Positions 50,497 through 59,451 of a DNA stretch of 64,000 nt are shown piece by piece. The notes beneath the pieces are model-generated. The model was not told the DNA's origin. It did no database searches and saw only the letters and a program-made list of their open reading frames with translations. How positions within the stretch are numbered: the stretch's first letter is position 1; each line of letters begins with the position of its first letter. The DNA is from DATHGT01 sp035317605. Its GTDB lineage: Bacteria > Methylomirabilota > Methylomirabilia > Rokubacteriales > CSP1-6. The translations under genes were made by a program, and so were the position numbers. The stretch is from assembly GCA_035317605.1 (NCBI GenBank), contig DATHGT010000364.1:1-64000 (forward strand). Direction: 5' to 3'.

Positions 50497-51731
50497 TGGA
50501 GACGGCGAGCGATCGGGCCGACGGCGTCGTGGCGCCCGCGGGTGGCCCCGGTAGATTCGAGTACGCATGCGGCTACTCGCTGCTGCTCTTGGGGACCGAG
50601 CCCGGGGAACATGGGCAGCGACAGGACGTGGGACGCGACGTGCTCGGCGACCGGAAAGTCACCGGCACGAAATCCCAGACTCTCGTACGCCTTCAGCAGA
50701 TGCAGCGGGATCGGGTAATGGATGCCGGTGCCGATGCCCGCGGCGGACAGATCCGCCTGGAGCTGGTCGCGATCCTCGACCTGGACGACGTAGAGATGGT
50801 AGACCGGTCGCGACCACGACGGGACGTGCGGGAGGACGACCGCCCCGTCGGAATTGGCGAGCAGCTCGTCATAGCGGTGCGCGACTTCGCGTCGCTCCTC
50901 GTTCCACTTCGCCAGGTGACGGAGCTTCACACTCAAGAACCCCGCCTGGATGGCGTCGAGTCGCCCGTTGTATCCCTCCACGTCGTGGAAATACTTCTTC
51001 GACTGCCCGTGATCGCGCAGCATCTGACATCGCCGGGCCACGTCCGCGTCATCAGTGGTGACGGCGCCGGCCTCACCACAGGCGCCCAGATTCTTGCCGG
51101 GGTAGAAGCTGAAGACTCCGACGCGGCCGAGGGATCCGGCCTTGCGCCAGCGATCGTCACGCGTCGACAGGTACTCGGCGCCATGAGCCTGGCAGGCGTC
51201 CTCGACGACCAAGAGGTCGAGCTGGGCGGCGAGCGTGAGAATGGGGTCCATGTCGGCCATCTGTCCATACAAGTGAACGGGGACGATCGCGGTGACGGGC
51301 CCTCCCGTCCGCCGGCTCAGCGGGCGTCCCGTCCGAGCGTCGGACGTGCAGGCGTCCCGGAGATACGATTCCAGCTTCGCCGGGGCCAGGGTATACGTGC
51401 GCTCATCGATGTCGACGAAATCCGGACGGGCACCGACCTGGGAGATCGCCTCGGCGGTGGCGATGAACGTGAGCGGCGACGTCAGGACCGTGTCGCCGGG
51501 CCGTACACCGGCGGCGAGGAGGGCCAGCCGCAACCCGTCCGTGCCGTTGGCCATGCCGACGCAGAACCGTGTCTCGCAATACTCCGCAAAATCAGCCTCG
51601 AACTCGTGGACCATCGGGCCACCGACGAAGCCGGCGGTGTCGAGCGCCGCGTCGAATACCGAGCGCAGCTCGTCCCGGAGTTCGCGGTGAACGGTGAGGA
51701 GATCGACAAAGGGGATGTTCGCAGTGCTCAC
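50493..51731 (-). CDS. DegT/DnrJ/EryC1/StrS-family sugar aminotransferase
   Basis: A 412-residue PLP enzyme. The start IPFVDLLTVHRELRDEL, the GTDGLRLALLA segment, LVVEDACQAHGAEY, the PLP-Lys site FSFYPGKNLGACGEAGAV near residue 225 and a Tyr/Asn YNGRLDAIQAGFL segment are diagnostic. It moves an amino group onto a keto-sugar nucleotide. With the Gfo/Idh oxidoreductase and left-handed helix acyltransferase at the head of the locus, it fits a Wbp/Wlb-type acetamido sugar path (WbpE/WlbC step), though the genes are eleven kilobases apart. Confidence 0.92.
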   Translation of the reverse strand: MSTANIPFVDLLTVHRELRDELRSVFDAALDTAGFVGGPMVHEFEADFAEYCETRFCVGMANGTDGLRLALLAAGVRPGDTVLTSPLTFIATAEAISQVGARPDFVDIDERTYTLAPAKLESYLRDACTSDARTGRPLSRRTGGPVTAIVPVHLYGQMADMDPILTLAAQLDLLVVEDACQAHGAEYLSTRDDRWRKAGSLGRVGVFSFYPGKNLGACGEAGAVTTDDADVARRCQMLRDHGQSKKYFHDVEGYNGRLDAIQAGFLSVKLRHLAKWNEERREVAHRYDELLANSDGAVVLPHVPSWSRPVYHLYVVQVEDRDQLQADLSAAGIGTGIHYPIPLHLLKAYESLGFRAGDFPVAEHVASHVLSLPMFPGLGPQEQQRVAACVLESTGATRGRHDAVGPIARRLQ

Positions 51732-51744
51732 AGAACCCTCCGCT

Positions 51745-51897
51745 CTAGAACAGGGTGTAGATGAACGGCGCCACCGCGGTGCCCTGGGCCAGAACGACGA
51801 GGCCGCCGAAGAGCACCAGCATGATCACGATGGGCAGGAGCCAGAGCTTCTTTCGCTCTCTCATGAACATCCACAGCTCGACCACGAATTCGCCCAT
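51745..51897 (-). CDS. DUF5989/SxtK-like membrane protein (50 aa)
   Basis: A 50-residue protein, MGEFVVELWMFMRERKKLWL followed by one long membrane helix and ending FIYTLF. This is the shape of the small DUF5989/SxtK proteins that sit beside SxtJ and the NodU-type carbamoyltransferase. It lies between SxtJ (stop at 51912) and the aminotransferase gene start at 51731. It is too short for most ORF filters, but neighbours, composition and position make it convincing. Confidence 0.85.
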   Translation of the reverse strand: MGEFVVELWMFMRERKKLWLLPIVIMLVLFGGLVVLAQGTAVAPFIYTLF

Positions 51898-51911
51898 GTC
51901 TCAGTCCCCCT

Positions 51912-52307
51912 TCAAAACTGCTTCGTCATGTGTGCGCCGGGACGCGTCGTTCGCGGCACCCGATACGTCGCCGCCTCGGGATCGAACGCCCGCCGCATCG
52001 GATCGCGACCGGCGAGCTTGAGCACGAGGCCGGTCGGGGTGACGACGCCGAAGAAGATCAGGCCCAGGACGATCCGGGTGTTGACCCAACCGAGCGCGTC
52101 GCCGAGCGACATCCAGACGCGATGCGCGGGAGCCAGCACCGCCGGCGCCACGAGGGCCGGGACGACGAGCGCGAGCGCGAGACCGAGCGCCCACGATCGG
52201 ACACCTTGGCCGCGCGCGACAGCCGGCCACAACCCGATCAGTCCGAAGATGCCGCCCACGATCAAGCCGAAATGGCGAAGCGATGTCCGATCCTCGCGCG
52301 TGGTCAT
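51912..52307 (-). CDS. SxtJ-family membrane protein
   Basis: A 131-residue protein with three to four hydrophobic helices, starting MTTREDRTSLRHFGLIVGGI. The GWVNTRIVLGLIFFGVVTP segment and the FDPEAATYRVPR end match SxtJ-like proteins. It is 10 bases after the carbamoyltransferase gene and 14 bases before DUF5989, the same order as sxtI-sxtJ-sxtK in saxitoxin clusters and in many polysaccharide loci. I chose ATG 52307; the open frame runs further upstream but through the carbamoyltransferase gene. The function is unknown; it may anchor or assist the carbamoyltransferase. Confidence 0.88.
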   Translation of the reverse strand: MTTREDRTSLRHFGLIVGGIFGLIGLWPAVARGQGVRSWALGLALALVVPALVAPAVLAPAHRVWMSLGDALGWVNTRIVLGLIFFGVVTPTGLVLKLAGRDPMRRAFDPEAATYRVPRTTRPGAHMTKQF

Positions 52308-52317
52308 CCGCCCTTCC

Positions 52318-54162
52318 TCAGTCGAGCTCGAATTCGCGCCGCCAGTCGGTGTCATCGGCCAGCGGCTTCTGGTCGGCCTTCTGGAGAAGACAATTCTCGG
52401 CCACCAGCACGTCGATCTCGGTTCGCATGAAGCATCGGTAGGCATCCGCGGGGGTGCACACGATGGGCTCCCCTCGCACGTTGAAGGAGGTATTCACCAA
52501 CACCCCGCACCCGGTCTGCGCCTCGAAGGCCTTCAGCAGGCGGTAGTAGCGGGGGTTGGTCGCCTCGTGCACGGTCTGGACGCGCGCCGAGTAGTCGACG
52601 TGGGTGACCGCGGGGATATCGGACCGCGCAACGTTGAGCCGCTCGATGCCCCACAGGTGTTCGTGCTCGGGCATGACCGGCGTCCGCCGCCGCTCGAGTA
52701 CCGGCGCCACCAGCAGCATGTACGGACTGTCGGCGTCCAGATCGAAGTAATCCGCCACTCGCTCGCGAAGTACCGAGGGGGCAAAGGGCCGGAACGACTC
52801 CCGGTATTTGATCTTCAGGTTCATGATCGACTGCATCCGGGGATTCCGGGGGTCACCCAGGATGCTCCTCGCCCCCAGGGCACGGGGGCCGAACTCCATC
52901 CGTCCCTGAAACCAGCCGATGACCTTGCCGGCGGCCAACTCGTCCGCGACGCGTTCGAACAGTTCGGAGTCGGAGAGCCGTACGTACGGGGCTTCCTGCT
53001 TCACCAGGAAGAGCTCGATCTGCTCGTTGGTGTACGAAGGGCCGAGGAAGGCGCCCCGCATCGCGTCCTCGGGCGGAACGGTCTTGCGGGCGCGCCCTTC
53101 CAGGCGGTACCAGGCCGATTGCGCGGCGCCGATCGCGCCCCCCGCGTCCCCGGCGGCGGGCTGGATCCACAACCCCTTGAACGGTCCCTCACGCTGGATC
53201 CGTCCATTCCCGACGCAATTCAGGGCGACGCCGCCGGCCAGGCACAGGTTGTCCGCGCCGGTCTCGCGGTGCACCGTTCGCGCGAGCCGGAGCATGACCT
53301 CTTCGGTGACGTCCTGGATCGACCGCGCCAGGTCCATCTCGCGCTGGGTCAGCCGCGTCTCCATCTCACGCGGGGGGCCACCGAACAGTCGGTCGAATCG
53401 CGCGTTGGTCATGGTGAGGCCGGTGGCGTAGTTGAAGTAGTCCATGTTCAGCCGGAACGTCCCGTCCGCCTTGAGGTCCAGGAGATCGTCGTAAATGGCC
53501 TGGACGTACTTCGGGCTTCCGTAGGGGGCGAGCCCCATGATCTTGTACTCGCCCGAGTTGACCTTGAAGCCGGTGTAGTAGGTGAACGCCGAGTAGAGCA
53601 GTCCGAGCGAGTGCGGAAATGGGATCTCCCACAGGGCGGTGAGCTCGTTGCCTTCGCCGAGCCACGCCGACGTCGTCGCCCACTCCCCCACTCCGTCCAT
53701 GCAGAGGACGGCGGCGCTGTCGAAGGGCGACGGATAGAAGGCCGAGGCCGCGTGCGACTCGTGGTGTTCGCCGAAGAGCAGCGGCGGCAGATCACGCGGC
53801 TTGGCGCCCGGCTCCAGGGCCGCGAGATCCCGCTGGAGCAGACGCTTCAGGAACAGCTTCTCTTTCAGCCACACCGGCATCGCGCGCAGGAACGACGGCA
53901 GACCGCGAGGGGCAAACGCGACGTACGTTTCCAGCAGGCGCTCGAACTTGATCAGCGGTTTGTCGTAGAAGGCGATGTAGCGCAGATCGCCGAGGCCAAT
54001 ACCGCCCTCGCGGAGACAGTAGCGGATCGACTCGCTCGGGAACCCGGCATCCTGTTTCTTCCGGGTGAATCGCTCTTCCTGCGCGGCCGCGATGACCTCA
54101 CCGTCTCGCAGCAGGCACGCGGCACTGTCGTGATAGAACGCGGAGACGCCCAGGATATCCAT
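52318..54162 (-). CDS. carbamoyltransferase, NodU/HypF-like family (SxtI-like)
   Basis: A 614-residue carbamoyltransferase of the NodU/CmcH type. The N-terminal ATPase-like domain has ILGVSAFYHDSAACLL and HHESHAASAFYPSPF; the middle has MDGVGEWATTSAW, CLAGGVALNCVGNGR, and the C-terminal domain RMEFGPRALGARSILGDPR and VLVNTSFNVRGEPIV. It transfers carbamoyl from carbamoyl phosphate to a hydroxyl, here probably of a sugar in the polysaccharide. The start ATG 54162 overlaps the PIG-L stop; an upstream frame to 54222 is inside that gene. It is about fifty residues longer than some NodU but within range. Confidence 0.93.
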   Translation of the reverse strand: MDILGVSAFYHDSAACLLRDGEVIAAAQEERFTRKKQDAGFPSESIRYCLREGGIGLGDLRYIAFYDKPLIKFERLLETYVAFAPRGLPSFLRAMPVWLKEKLFLKRLLQRDLAALEPGAKPRDLPPLLFGEHHESHAASAFYPSPFDSAAVLCMDGVGEWATTSAWLGEGNELTALWEIPFPHSLGLLYSAFTYYTGFKVNSGEYKIMGLAPYGSPKYVQAIYDDLLDLKADGTFRLNMDYFNYATGLTMTNARFDRLFGGPPREMETRLTQREMDLARSIQDVTEEVMLRLARTVHRETGADNLCLAGGVALNCVGNGRIQREGPFKGLWIQPAAGDAGGAIGAAQSAWYRLEGRARKTVPPEDAMRGAFLGPSYTNEQIELFLVKQEAPYVRLSDSELFERVADELAAGKVIGWFQGRMEFGPRALGARSILGDPRNPRMQSIMNLKIKYRESFRPFAPSVLRERVADYFDLDADSPYMLLVAPVLERRRTPVMPEHEHLWGIERLNVARSDIPAVTHVDYSARVQTVHEATNPRYYRLLKAFEAQTGCGVLVNTSFNVRGEPIVCTPADAYRCFMRTEIDVLVAENCLLQKADQKPLADDTDWRREFELD

Positions 54163-54818
54163 CAACCGACCACGAGCTTGCGGCAGTAGAACGCTTCCGC
54201 GTAGTCGTCGGAGGCGTTGCACTCCATGCCGCGAAGACGAAGCATGGAACGGAAGAGGTCCTCATCGAACCATCGCTTCCCGACCTGGCTGGGGAACCCC
54301 GTCATGATCGCCTCGATCTTCCGGCGGCCGAGCGACGGGTCGAGCGGTACAAAGACATTCGGACTTCCCAGGTCCCCGTCATACTTCGGGATTTCGTACT
54401 CGAGAATGAGATGGTCCCGGAACGTATTCCAGGTCAGCTCGGAAATCAGACGGTGGTCCTGGTGGAGATCGCCGCGGTAGTGCGTCAAGATGAGGTCCGG
54501 CGACACCTCGGTCTTGAGCTCCTCGAAACTCTCTTTGACGAGGCCGGCCTCGTAGGGCAAGAAGCCGTCCCGGAATTTCTGGATGATGATCCGCACCCCC
54601 GACGCCCCCCGGAGCAGCGCCTCGGCGCTCTGGAGCGCCTCGGCCTCCCGTCGGGCGTCCGACGTGAAGACCACCCACGTGAACGCCGGCGGAGTCGGCT
54701 CCTGGATGAGCTTGAGGACGGTGCCAGCGCAGCCGATCTCCAGGTCGTCGCAATGCGCTCCCAGACAGAGGACCTGGCGCGGGGACGAGGCAACGTGGCC
54801 CAGGCGCAGCTCAAGCAT
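54162..54818 (-). CDS. PIG-L family deacetylase
   Basis: A 218-residue LmbE-like metal deacetylase. The zinc motif CLGAHCDDLEIGC is near residue 19 and the second HYRGDLHQDH near residue 113. Family members deacetylate GlcNAc-type groups of sugars, phosphatidylinositol or antibiotics. It is followed by the carbamoyltransferase and overlaps the nucleotidyltransferase stop by eight bases. It may expose an amine on the sugar that is modified next. The sugar itself is unknown. Confidence 0.92.
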   Translation of the reverse strand: MLELRLGHVASSPRQVLCLGAHCDDLEIGCAGTVLKLIQEPTPPAFTWVVFTSDARREAEALQSAEALLRGASGVRIIIQKFRDGFLPYEAGLVKESFEELKTEVSPDLILTHYRGDLHQDHRLISELTWNTFRDHLILEYEIPKYDGDLGSPNVFVPLDPSLGRRKIEAIMTGFPSQVGKRWFDEDLFRSMLRLRGMECNASDDYAEAFYCRKLVVG

Positions 54819-55611
54819 TCCGCACTCGCTCGTCGCGGGAGCGCCAGATTTGCCAGGGGACGTGGCCGCGAGCGTTCATGTCGTCGAACGCCTGCTTGTC
54901 CTTGAAGGTGTCGAGGCAGGCCCAGAATCCCTCGTGACGGTAGGCCATCAGCTGCTCCAGTCCGATGAGCCGCTGGAACGGCTCCTCGACCAACTCCTCG
55001 CCGTCCTTGAGGTAGTCGAAGATTTCCCGCTTGAACACGAAGAAGCCCCCGTTGATCCACAGGTCGGCGTCGCTGACGTGGCGGATGTCGCGCACCACCC
55101 CGCCCCGATCCACGGACACCGTGTGAAAGGTCTGATTCGGACGGACGCAGACGAAGCTCGCGATCTTGCCCTGGTCGTGGAAGTGATCGAGGTAGCGGTC
55201 GAGGGGCAGGTCCGACAGCCCGTCGCTGTAGTTGGCCAGGAACGCGGAGTCCCCCCCGAGATGGTCCCGGATCGCGCAAAGGCGCTGGCCGATGTTCGAC
55301 TGCAGTCCCGTGTCCACGAACGTGATGTTCCAGTCCGCGATATCGCGGCTGTGCAGGCGAATGTCGCGATCCTTGCCGGAGAGCTGAAAGTCGTTCGACA
55401 GCCACTCGTCATAGTCGATGAAGTACTGCTTGATGAGATCGCCGCGATAGCCCAGGCAGAGGATGAAGTCCGTGTGACCGAAGTGCGCATAGTACTTCAT
55501 GAGGTGCCAGATCATCGGCCGGAAGCCGATGCTGACCATCGGCTTCGGCACCGTGTCCGAGTGCTCTCGCAACCGTGTGCCAAAACCTCCGCAAAAGAGG
55601 ACGACTTTCAT
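54811..55611 (-). CDS. sugar nucleotidyltransferase (RfbF/glucose-1-phosphate cytidylyltransferase-like)
   Basis: A 266-residue enzyme of the nucleotidyltransferase superfamily. The start MKVVLFCGGFGTRLREHSDT and VPKPMVSIGFRPMIWHLMKYY is the RfbF-type signature, rather than the RmlA type. It activates a hexose-1-phosphate with CTP (or perhaps another NTP) and begins a CDP-type deoxysugar path. The NAD-dependent epimerase, 3,5-epimerase and C-methyltransferase genes follow upstream in the operon. A 4,6-dehydratase of the RfbG type is not recognised here and may be elsewhere. Confidence 0.9.
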   Translation of the reverse strand: MKVVLFCGGFGTRLREHSDTVPKPMVSIGFRPMIWHLMKYYAHFGHTDFILCLGYRGDLIKQYFIDYDEWLSNDFQLSGKDRDIRLHSRDIADWNITFVDTGLQSNIGQRLCAIRDHLGGDSAFLANYSDGLSDLPLDRYLDHFHDQGKIASFVCVRPNQTFHTVSVDRGGVVRDIRHVSDADLWINGGFFVFKREIFDYLKDGEELVEEPFQRLIGLEQLMAYRHEGFWACLDTFKDKQAFDDMNARGHVPWQIWRSRDERVRNA

Positions 55612-55637
55612 GGTTCCTTTGGCCTCCGTCGAAAGAA

Positions 55638-56372
55638 TCAGTACGACTTGACGAGGGGACGCATACGGATCTCCGTCACCTCAGCCGTGCGCGGTAAACG
55701 CAACGCCGCCACCACGATTTCCGCGACGTCGTCGGGCTGGACCAGCAGCGAGGGGGTGTAGGGGCGGCCTTCCTGCCGGAAGATCCGTGCCTGCCTCGCC
55801 GTCGCCGTCCGCCCGAGATAGACGCTAAGCACTCGCACGCCGTCGGCATTGACCTCGGCCCGAAGCGCATCGGCGATCGCCCTGAGGGCGTGCTGGGTCG
55901 CGGCGTATTGTCCGACCCCGGCCCGGGCTTCGAGCCCCACCGTGGAGTTCACGAACACCACCTGCCCGCGGCAGGCGCGAAGCAGCGGCAGGACGCCTTG
56001 GATGAGCAAGTAGGGTCCCCGCACGTTGGTCCGGTACTGTTGGTCGAGATCGGCGATGGGCGCCTGCTCGTGCGCGTGCATCGCAAAGGCGCCGGCGCTG
56101 AGCACCAGGATGTCGACAGCCCCGACGTCGCAGCCGAGCCGCCCGATGGCCCCGCGGACGGACGCATCGCAGGTCAGATCCGCGGAGTACGCGAAGACCT
56201 TCTCGGTCAGGCCACGCGCCTGACCGGCCAGATCTTCCAGGGCGCTCAGATCCCGGCCGAGCAGGTACAGCTGAGCCCCGGCCGACGCCAGGCTCAGACT
56301 GATGGCTCGCCCGATGTCGCTCGTCGCTCCGACGATGAGGGCAACCTGTTGAGTGAGCGAAACCTGGGTCAC
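55638..56372 (-). CDS. SDR-family oxidoreductase
   Basis: A 244-residue short-chain dehydrogenase with VGATSDIGRA near residue 13 and, in the active site region, VNSTVGLEARAGVGQYAATQ. The expected YxxxK is represented by YAATQ, with the Lys replaced by Gln, so classical catalysis may be impaired or use another residue. GTG 56372 overlaps the stop of the DUF4910 gene (GTGA). It is probably part of the deoxysugar path. Confidence 0.85.
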   Translation of the reverse strand: MTQVSLTQQVALIVGATSDIGRAISLSLASAGAQLYLLGRDLSALEDLAGQARGLTEKVFAYSADLTCDASVRGAIGRLGCDVGAVDILVLSAGAFAMHAHEQAPIADLDQQYRTNVRGPYLLIQGVLPLLRACRGQVVFVNSTVGLEARAGVGQYAATQHALRAIADALRAEVNADGVRVLSVYLGRTATARQARIFRQEGRPYTPSLLVQPDDVAEIVVAALRLPRTAEVTEIRMRPLVKSY

Positions 56373-57679
56373 GGCATCTCCTTCAGAAGTCCGTGGTCCC
56401 GAAGCGCCCTCACCGAGAGGTTCAGCGTCTCGAAGGGAAGCCCGGTGTGCTCGGCGATGTCGAGCACGGTGTGCTGGCCGTCGGACAGATTGAGCGCCCA
56501 CAACGTCGCCATCTCGCTCGCCGGAGAGTGAGCGGGACCGCCAACCGTATGGTAGAGGCCGCGCCGGCCGAGCTGGGGCTCGCACTTCGGGTTCTGATTG
56601 ACGTAGGTCCGGTCGTTCTCCAGCACGTGCACGATCTCGAGGCACGCAGTCAATGCGGCCGCGAGCTGCGCGGGGACGACGAACTGAAGATCGTCGGCCG
56701 ACGTGTGGTATTCGGGGTAGCGCCCATGGGGGGTTCGCGAGAGCCGCCCCACCGGCAGATTGAAACCGGGCGAACAGAACTGGCGCTCGTCGTAGCCGTA
56801 GGGCGAGAAGTCGAGGATCTCGTGATCCCCGCGCTGCCGCAGGACGTGCGCGGCCACCCGATCGACGACGGCGTCGCCCCGCCGGCTCCTCTTGTACGTC
56901 AGTCGCCCGGCATCCCCGAGGCCGGTGAGGACGAGGCCGTGGCGGATGCCGGTCACCACGGATTCGTTGCGCGCGAGCCAGGCGATCGCTCCGATGGTGC
57001 CGGGGGCGAACAGGAATCGATAGGAGTACCGGCGCGAGACCTGCCCGAGGTAGCGAGCCAGATACGCGCCCACGACGACTCCCGACAGGTTGTCGTTGGC
57101 CAGCGACGGGTGGCACACGTGGGAAGAAATGAGGACCTCGTCCGTCGACTCCCCCGGCAAGAACGCTTCGCCATAGGCCAGGGAGCCCGCCTCGAGCGAT
57201 GCATCGATGCACACGTCGTACTCGCCGGGCTCGAGCGCCTCGAGCTGCCGCTGGCTGAGGCAGAAGCCCCAGGTCTCCGCGTAGTACGAGGTTCGATAGG
57301 GGATCCAATCCGGCCGGTCGGGAATCGTGAACAAGTGGGGCTTCAGCGCCTCGAGGGACATGCGAGCGCGCACGGGAACGCTGTGACTGACGACGTGCAG
57401 GTTCGAGCGCTGGAAATCGACCACGCGCTCGCCGCGGGCGTTCTTGATGTAGGCATCCCGGATGTTCCACTCTCGCGGAACCGTCCAGTCGAACGCCTCG
57501 GTGCCGCTGGGCACCTCGTGCAGAGTCACGGGGGCGAGCCGCTGAAGGCGCCTCAGGGTCTCGCGGACCCCCTCGCCGGTGATGCTCCGGCAGATCGGGT
57601 AGAGGTCGGCAATCCAGTCCGCGAGCTGTCGACCGAGCGCCCGCTCGTCCAGCCCCGCGCGCAGCTCGTCCAGGGTCAT
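56369..57679 (-). CDS. DUF4910-domain protein, M28-like aminopeptidase fold
   Basis: A 436-residue protein of the DUF4910 family, which shares the M28 peptidase fold. The segments YPICRSITGEGVRETLRRL near the start, LISSHVCHPSLANDNLSG (a His-Asp-type metal motif) near residue 177, and EYHTSADDLQFV near the end are typical. These proteins occur next to nucleotide-sugar genes, although they look like peptidases. A role in making or hydrolysing an amide-linked sugar substituent is inference. ATG 57679 overlaps the 3,5-epimerase stop; a larger in-frame extension runs through that gene and is rejected. Confidence 0.88.
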   Translation of the reverse strand: MTLDELRAGLDERALGRQLADWIADLYPICRSITGEGVRETLRRLQRLAPVTLHEVPSGTEAFDWTVPREWNIRDAYIKNARGERVVDFQRSNLHVVSHSVPVRARMSLEALKPHLFTIPDRPDWIPYRTSYYAETWGFCLSQRQLEALEPGEYDVCIDASLEAGSLAYGEAFLPGESTDEVLISSHVCHPSLANDNLSGVVVGAYLARYLGQVSRRYSYRFLFAPGTIGAIAWLARNESVVTGIRHGLVLTGLGDAGRLTYKRSRRGDAVVDRVAAHVLRQRGDHEILDFSPYGYDERQFCSPGFNLPVGRLSRTPHGRYPEYHTSADDLQFVVPAQLAAALTACLEIVHVLENDRTYVNQNPKCEPQLGRRGLYHTVGGPAHSPASEMATLWALNLSDGQHTVLDIAEHTGLPFETLNLSVRALRDHGLLKEMP

Positions 57680-58224
57680 GGGGCGCCGACCTCGGCCGGC
57701 CGGAAATCGGGATAGCGCTGGTCGCGCTCGATAATCGTGCGCTGGTCCTCGGGCCAGGAGATCCCGAAGAGCGGATCGTCCCAGCGGATGCCCCGCGCGT
57801 GCTCGGGCACCCAGAACTCGGAGATCTGATAGAAGATCTCGGTTTCGTCCTCGAGCGTCTGGAACCCGTGGGCGCAGCCGATCGGGACGTAGAGCATCTT
57901 GCGGTTGTCGGCCGTCAGCACGACTCCGACGTGCCCCAGGAAGGTCGGGGAGTCGGGACGAAGATCGACGATCACGTCGTAGAGCGCGCCGCGCGTACAG
58001 CGGACGATCTTGGTCTCCGCGGCCGGCGGCACCTGATAATGGAGGCCGCGCAGGGTGCCTTTTCGCTTGTTGAAGGACGTGCTGCACTGAGCGACGCGCG
58101 TGTCGAGGCCGTGCGCCTTCAGCTCGCGCTCGCACCACGTCCGGGCAAAGAGTCCGCGGGCGTCCTCCGACGGCTCGGGGTCGATGACGAACGCTCCCGG
58201 AAGGGCGGTCTCGGTGAAGATCAC
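57676..58224 (-). CDS. dTDP-4-dehydrorhamnose 3,5-epimerase-like enzyme
   Basis: A 182-residue RmlC/RfbC-like cupin. The start IFTETALPGAFVIDPEPSED, the FNKRKGTLRGLHYQ segment with the catalytic His, and YVPIGCAHGFQTLEDETEIFY with the Tyr are diagnostic. It epimerises C3 and/or C5 of a 4-keto-6-deoxyhexose nucleotide. GTG 58224 overlaps the methyltransferase stop (GTGA), with AAGG as ribosome binding site. Which nucleotide carries the sugar, dTDP or CDP, is not certain. Confidence 0.93.
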   Translation of the reverse strand: MIFTETALPGAFVIDPEPSEDARGLFARTWCERELKAHGLDTRVAQCSTSFNKRKGTLRGLHYQVPPAAETKIVRCTRGALYDVIVDLRPDSPTFLGHVGVVLTADNRKMLYVPIGCAHGFQTLEDETEIFYQISEFWVPEHARGIRWDDPLFGISWPEDQRTIIERDQRYPDFRPAEVGAP

Positions 58225-59450
58225 TGATAGACCTTGACGTCGGGGATCGGGACGAGAAACTGACCACCCCAGCTTCGAATGTCGGCGACCTGTTCCATGA
58301 TCTCGTCCTTCACGTTCCAGGGAAGAATGAGCACGTAGTCGGGTCGGGTTTGCCGGAGCATCTCCGGCGCATGGATCGGCAGGTGGGTGCCCGGCAGGAA
58401 TTTGCCCTGCTTGTAGGGATTCCGATCCACCGTGTAGTCGAGAAAGTCCCGTCCGATGCCGCAATAGTTCAGGAGCGTGTTGCCCTTCCCGGGCGCGCCG
58501 TAGCCGGCGATCCGCTTGCCCCGGCGCTTGGCGGCGATCAGGAACTCGAGGAGCCGCCGCTTGGTCTCGTGGACCTGCTCGGTGAAGGTGGCGTAGCGGT
58601 CCAGACGGTCGAACCCTCCCGCCTCCTCGCGGGCGCGGAGCTCGTGGACCCGGTGACCAACGGGTTTGCTCCCGTCGTCGACGTGGCGCGCATAGATGCG
58701 CAACGAGCCGCCGTGCGTGGGGAGCTCCTCGACGTCGAAGAGGGTCAGTCCGTGAGCGGCAAAAATGCGCTCGACCGACAGCAAAGAGAAGTACGAGAAA
58801 TGCTCGTGATAGATCGTATCGAACTGGTTCTCCTCGATGAGCCGCATCAGGTGCGGGAACTCCACGGTGGCGACGCCGCCCGGCTTGAGCAGCAGTCGCA
58901 TGCCGCCCACGAAGTCGTTGAGGTCAGAGACCTGCGCGAGGACGTTCGCGCCGCACAGCAAATCCGCCCGATGGCCGGAAGCGACGAGCTGGGCCGCCGC
59001 CTGCCGACCGAACATCTCCGTGACGGTCGGCACGCCCTTGGCGATGGCCGCGGCCGCGACGTTCCGCGCGGGCTCGACGCCGAGCACGGGGATGCCCTTG
59101 GCCACGAAGTACTGGAGCAGGTAGCCGTCGTTGCTGCCCAGCTCGACGACCTGGCTGGCCGGGGTGAGGCCCAGGCGCGCCGTGATCATGTCCACGTAGC
59201 CCTTGGCGTGAGCCAGCCAGCTGTCGGAATACGATGAGAAATAGGCGTACTCCCGAAAGATGGCCTCGGGGCTGACATATTCCTCGACCTGCACGAGAAA
59301 GCACGCATGGCAGACGTACACGTGCAGGGGGTAATACGGCTCCATGTGATTGAGCTGCTCGGCCGTCACGTAGCTTTCGCAGAGCGGCGACACGCCGAGG
59401 TCGACCACGGTGTGACGCAGCTCGGTGGAGCAGAAGAGGCAGGCGGCCAT
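58221..59450 (-). CDS. sugar C-methyltransferase (class I, with zinc-binding N-terminus)
   Basis: A 409-residue three-domain C-methyltransferase of the TylC3/NovU type. The N-terminal zinc site is CLFCSTELRH and CHACFLVQ, the SAM site is VVELGSNDGYLLQYF near residue 103, with the EFPHLMRLIEENQFDTIYHEH segment typical of these enzymes. The C-terminal domain has RIAGYGAPGKGNTLLNYCG. It adds a branch methyl to a keto deoxysugar nucleotide, so the polysaccharide may have a C-methyl-branched deoxysugar. The stop overlaps the 3,5-epimerase start by four bases. Confidence 0.92.
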   Translation of the reverse strand: MAACLFCSTELRHTVVDLGVSPLCESYVTAEQLNHMEPYYPLHVYVCHACFLVQVEEYVSPEAIFREYAYFSSYSDSWLAHAKGYVDMITARLGLTPASQVVELGSNDGYLLQYFVAKGIPVLGVEPARNVAAAAIAKGVPTVTEMFGRQAAAQLVASGHRADLLCGANVLAQVSDLNDFVGGMRLLLKPGGVATVEFPHLMRLIEENQFDTIYHEHFSYFSLLSVERIFAAHGLTLFDVEELPTHGGSLRIYARHVDDGSKPVGHRVHELRAREEAGGFDRLDRYATFTEQVHETKRRLLEFLIAAKRRGKRIAGYGAPGKGNTLLNYCGIGRDFLDYTVDRNPYKQGKFLPGTHLPIHAPEMLRQTRPDYVLILPWNVKDEIMEQVADIRSWGGQFLVPIPDVKVYQ

Positions 59451-59451
59451 G

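Noticed and set aside
51694..54189. An 831-codon open frame on the plus strand opposite the carbamoyltransferase
   Set aside because: It is antisense to the carbamoyltransferase, SxtJ and DUF5989 genes and lacks any domain.
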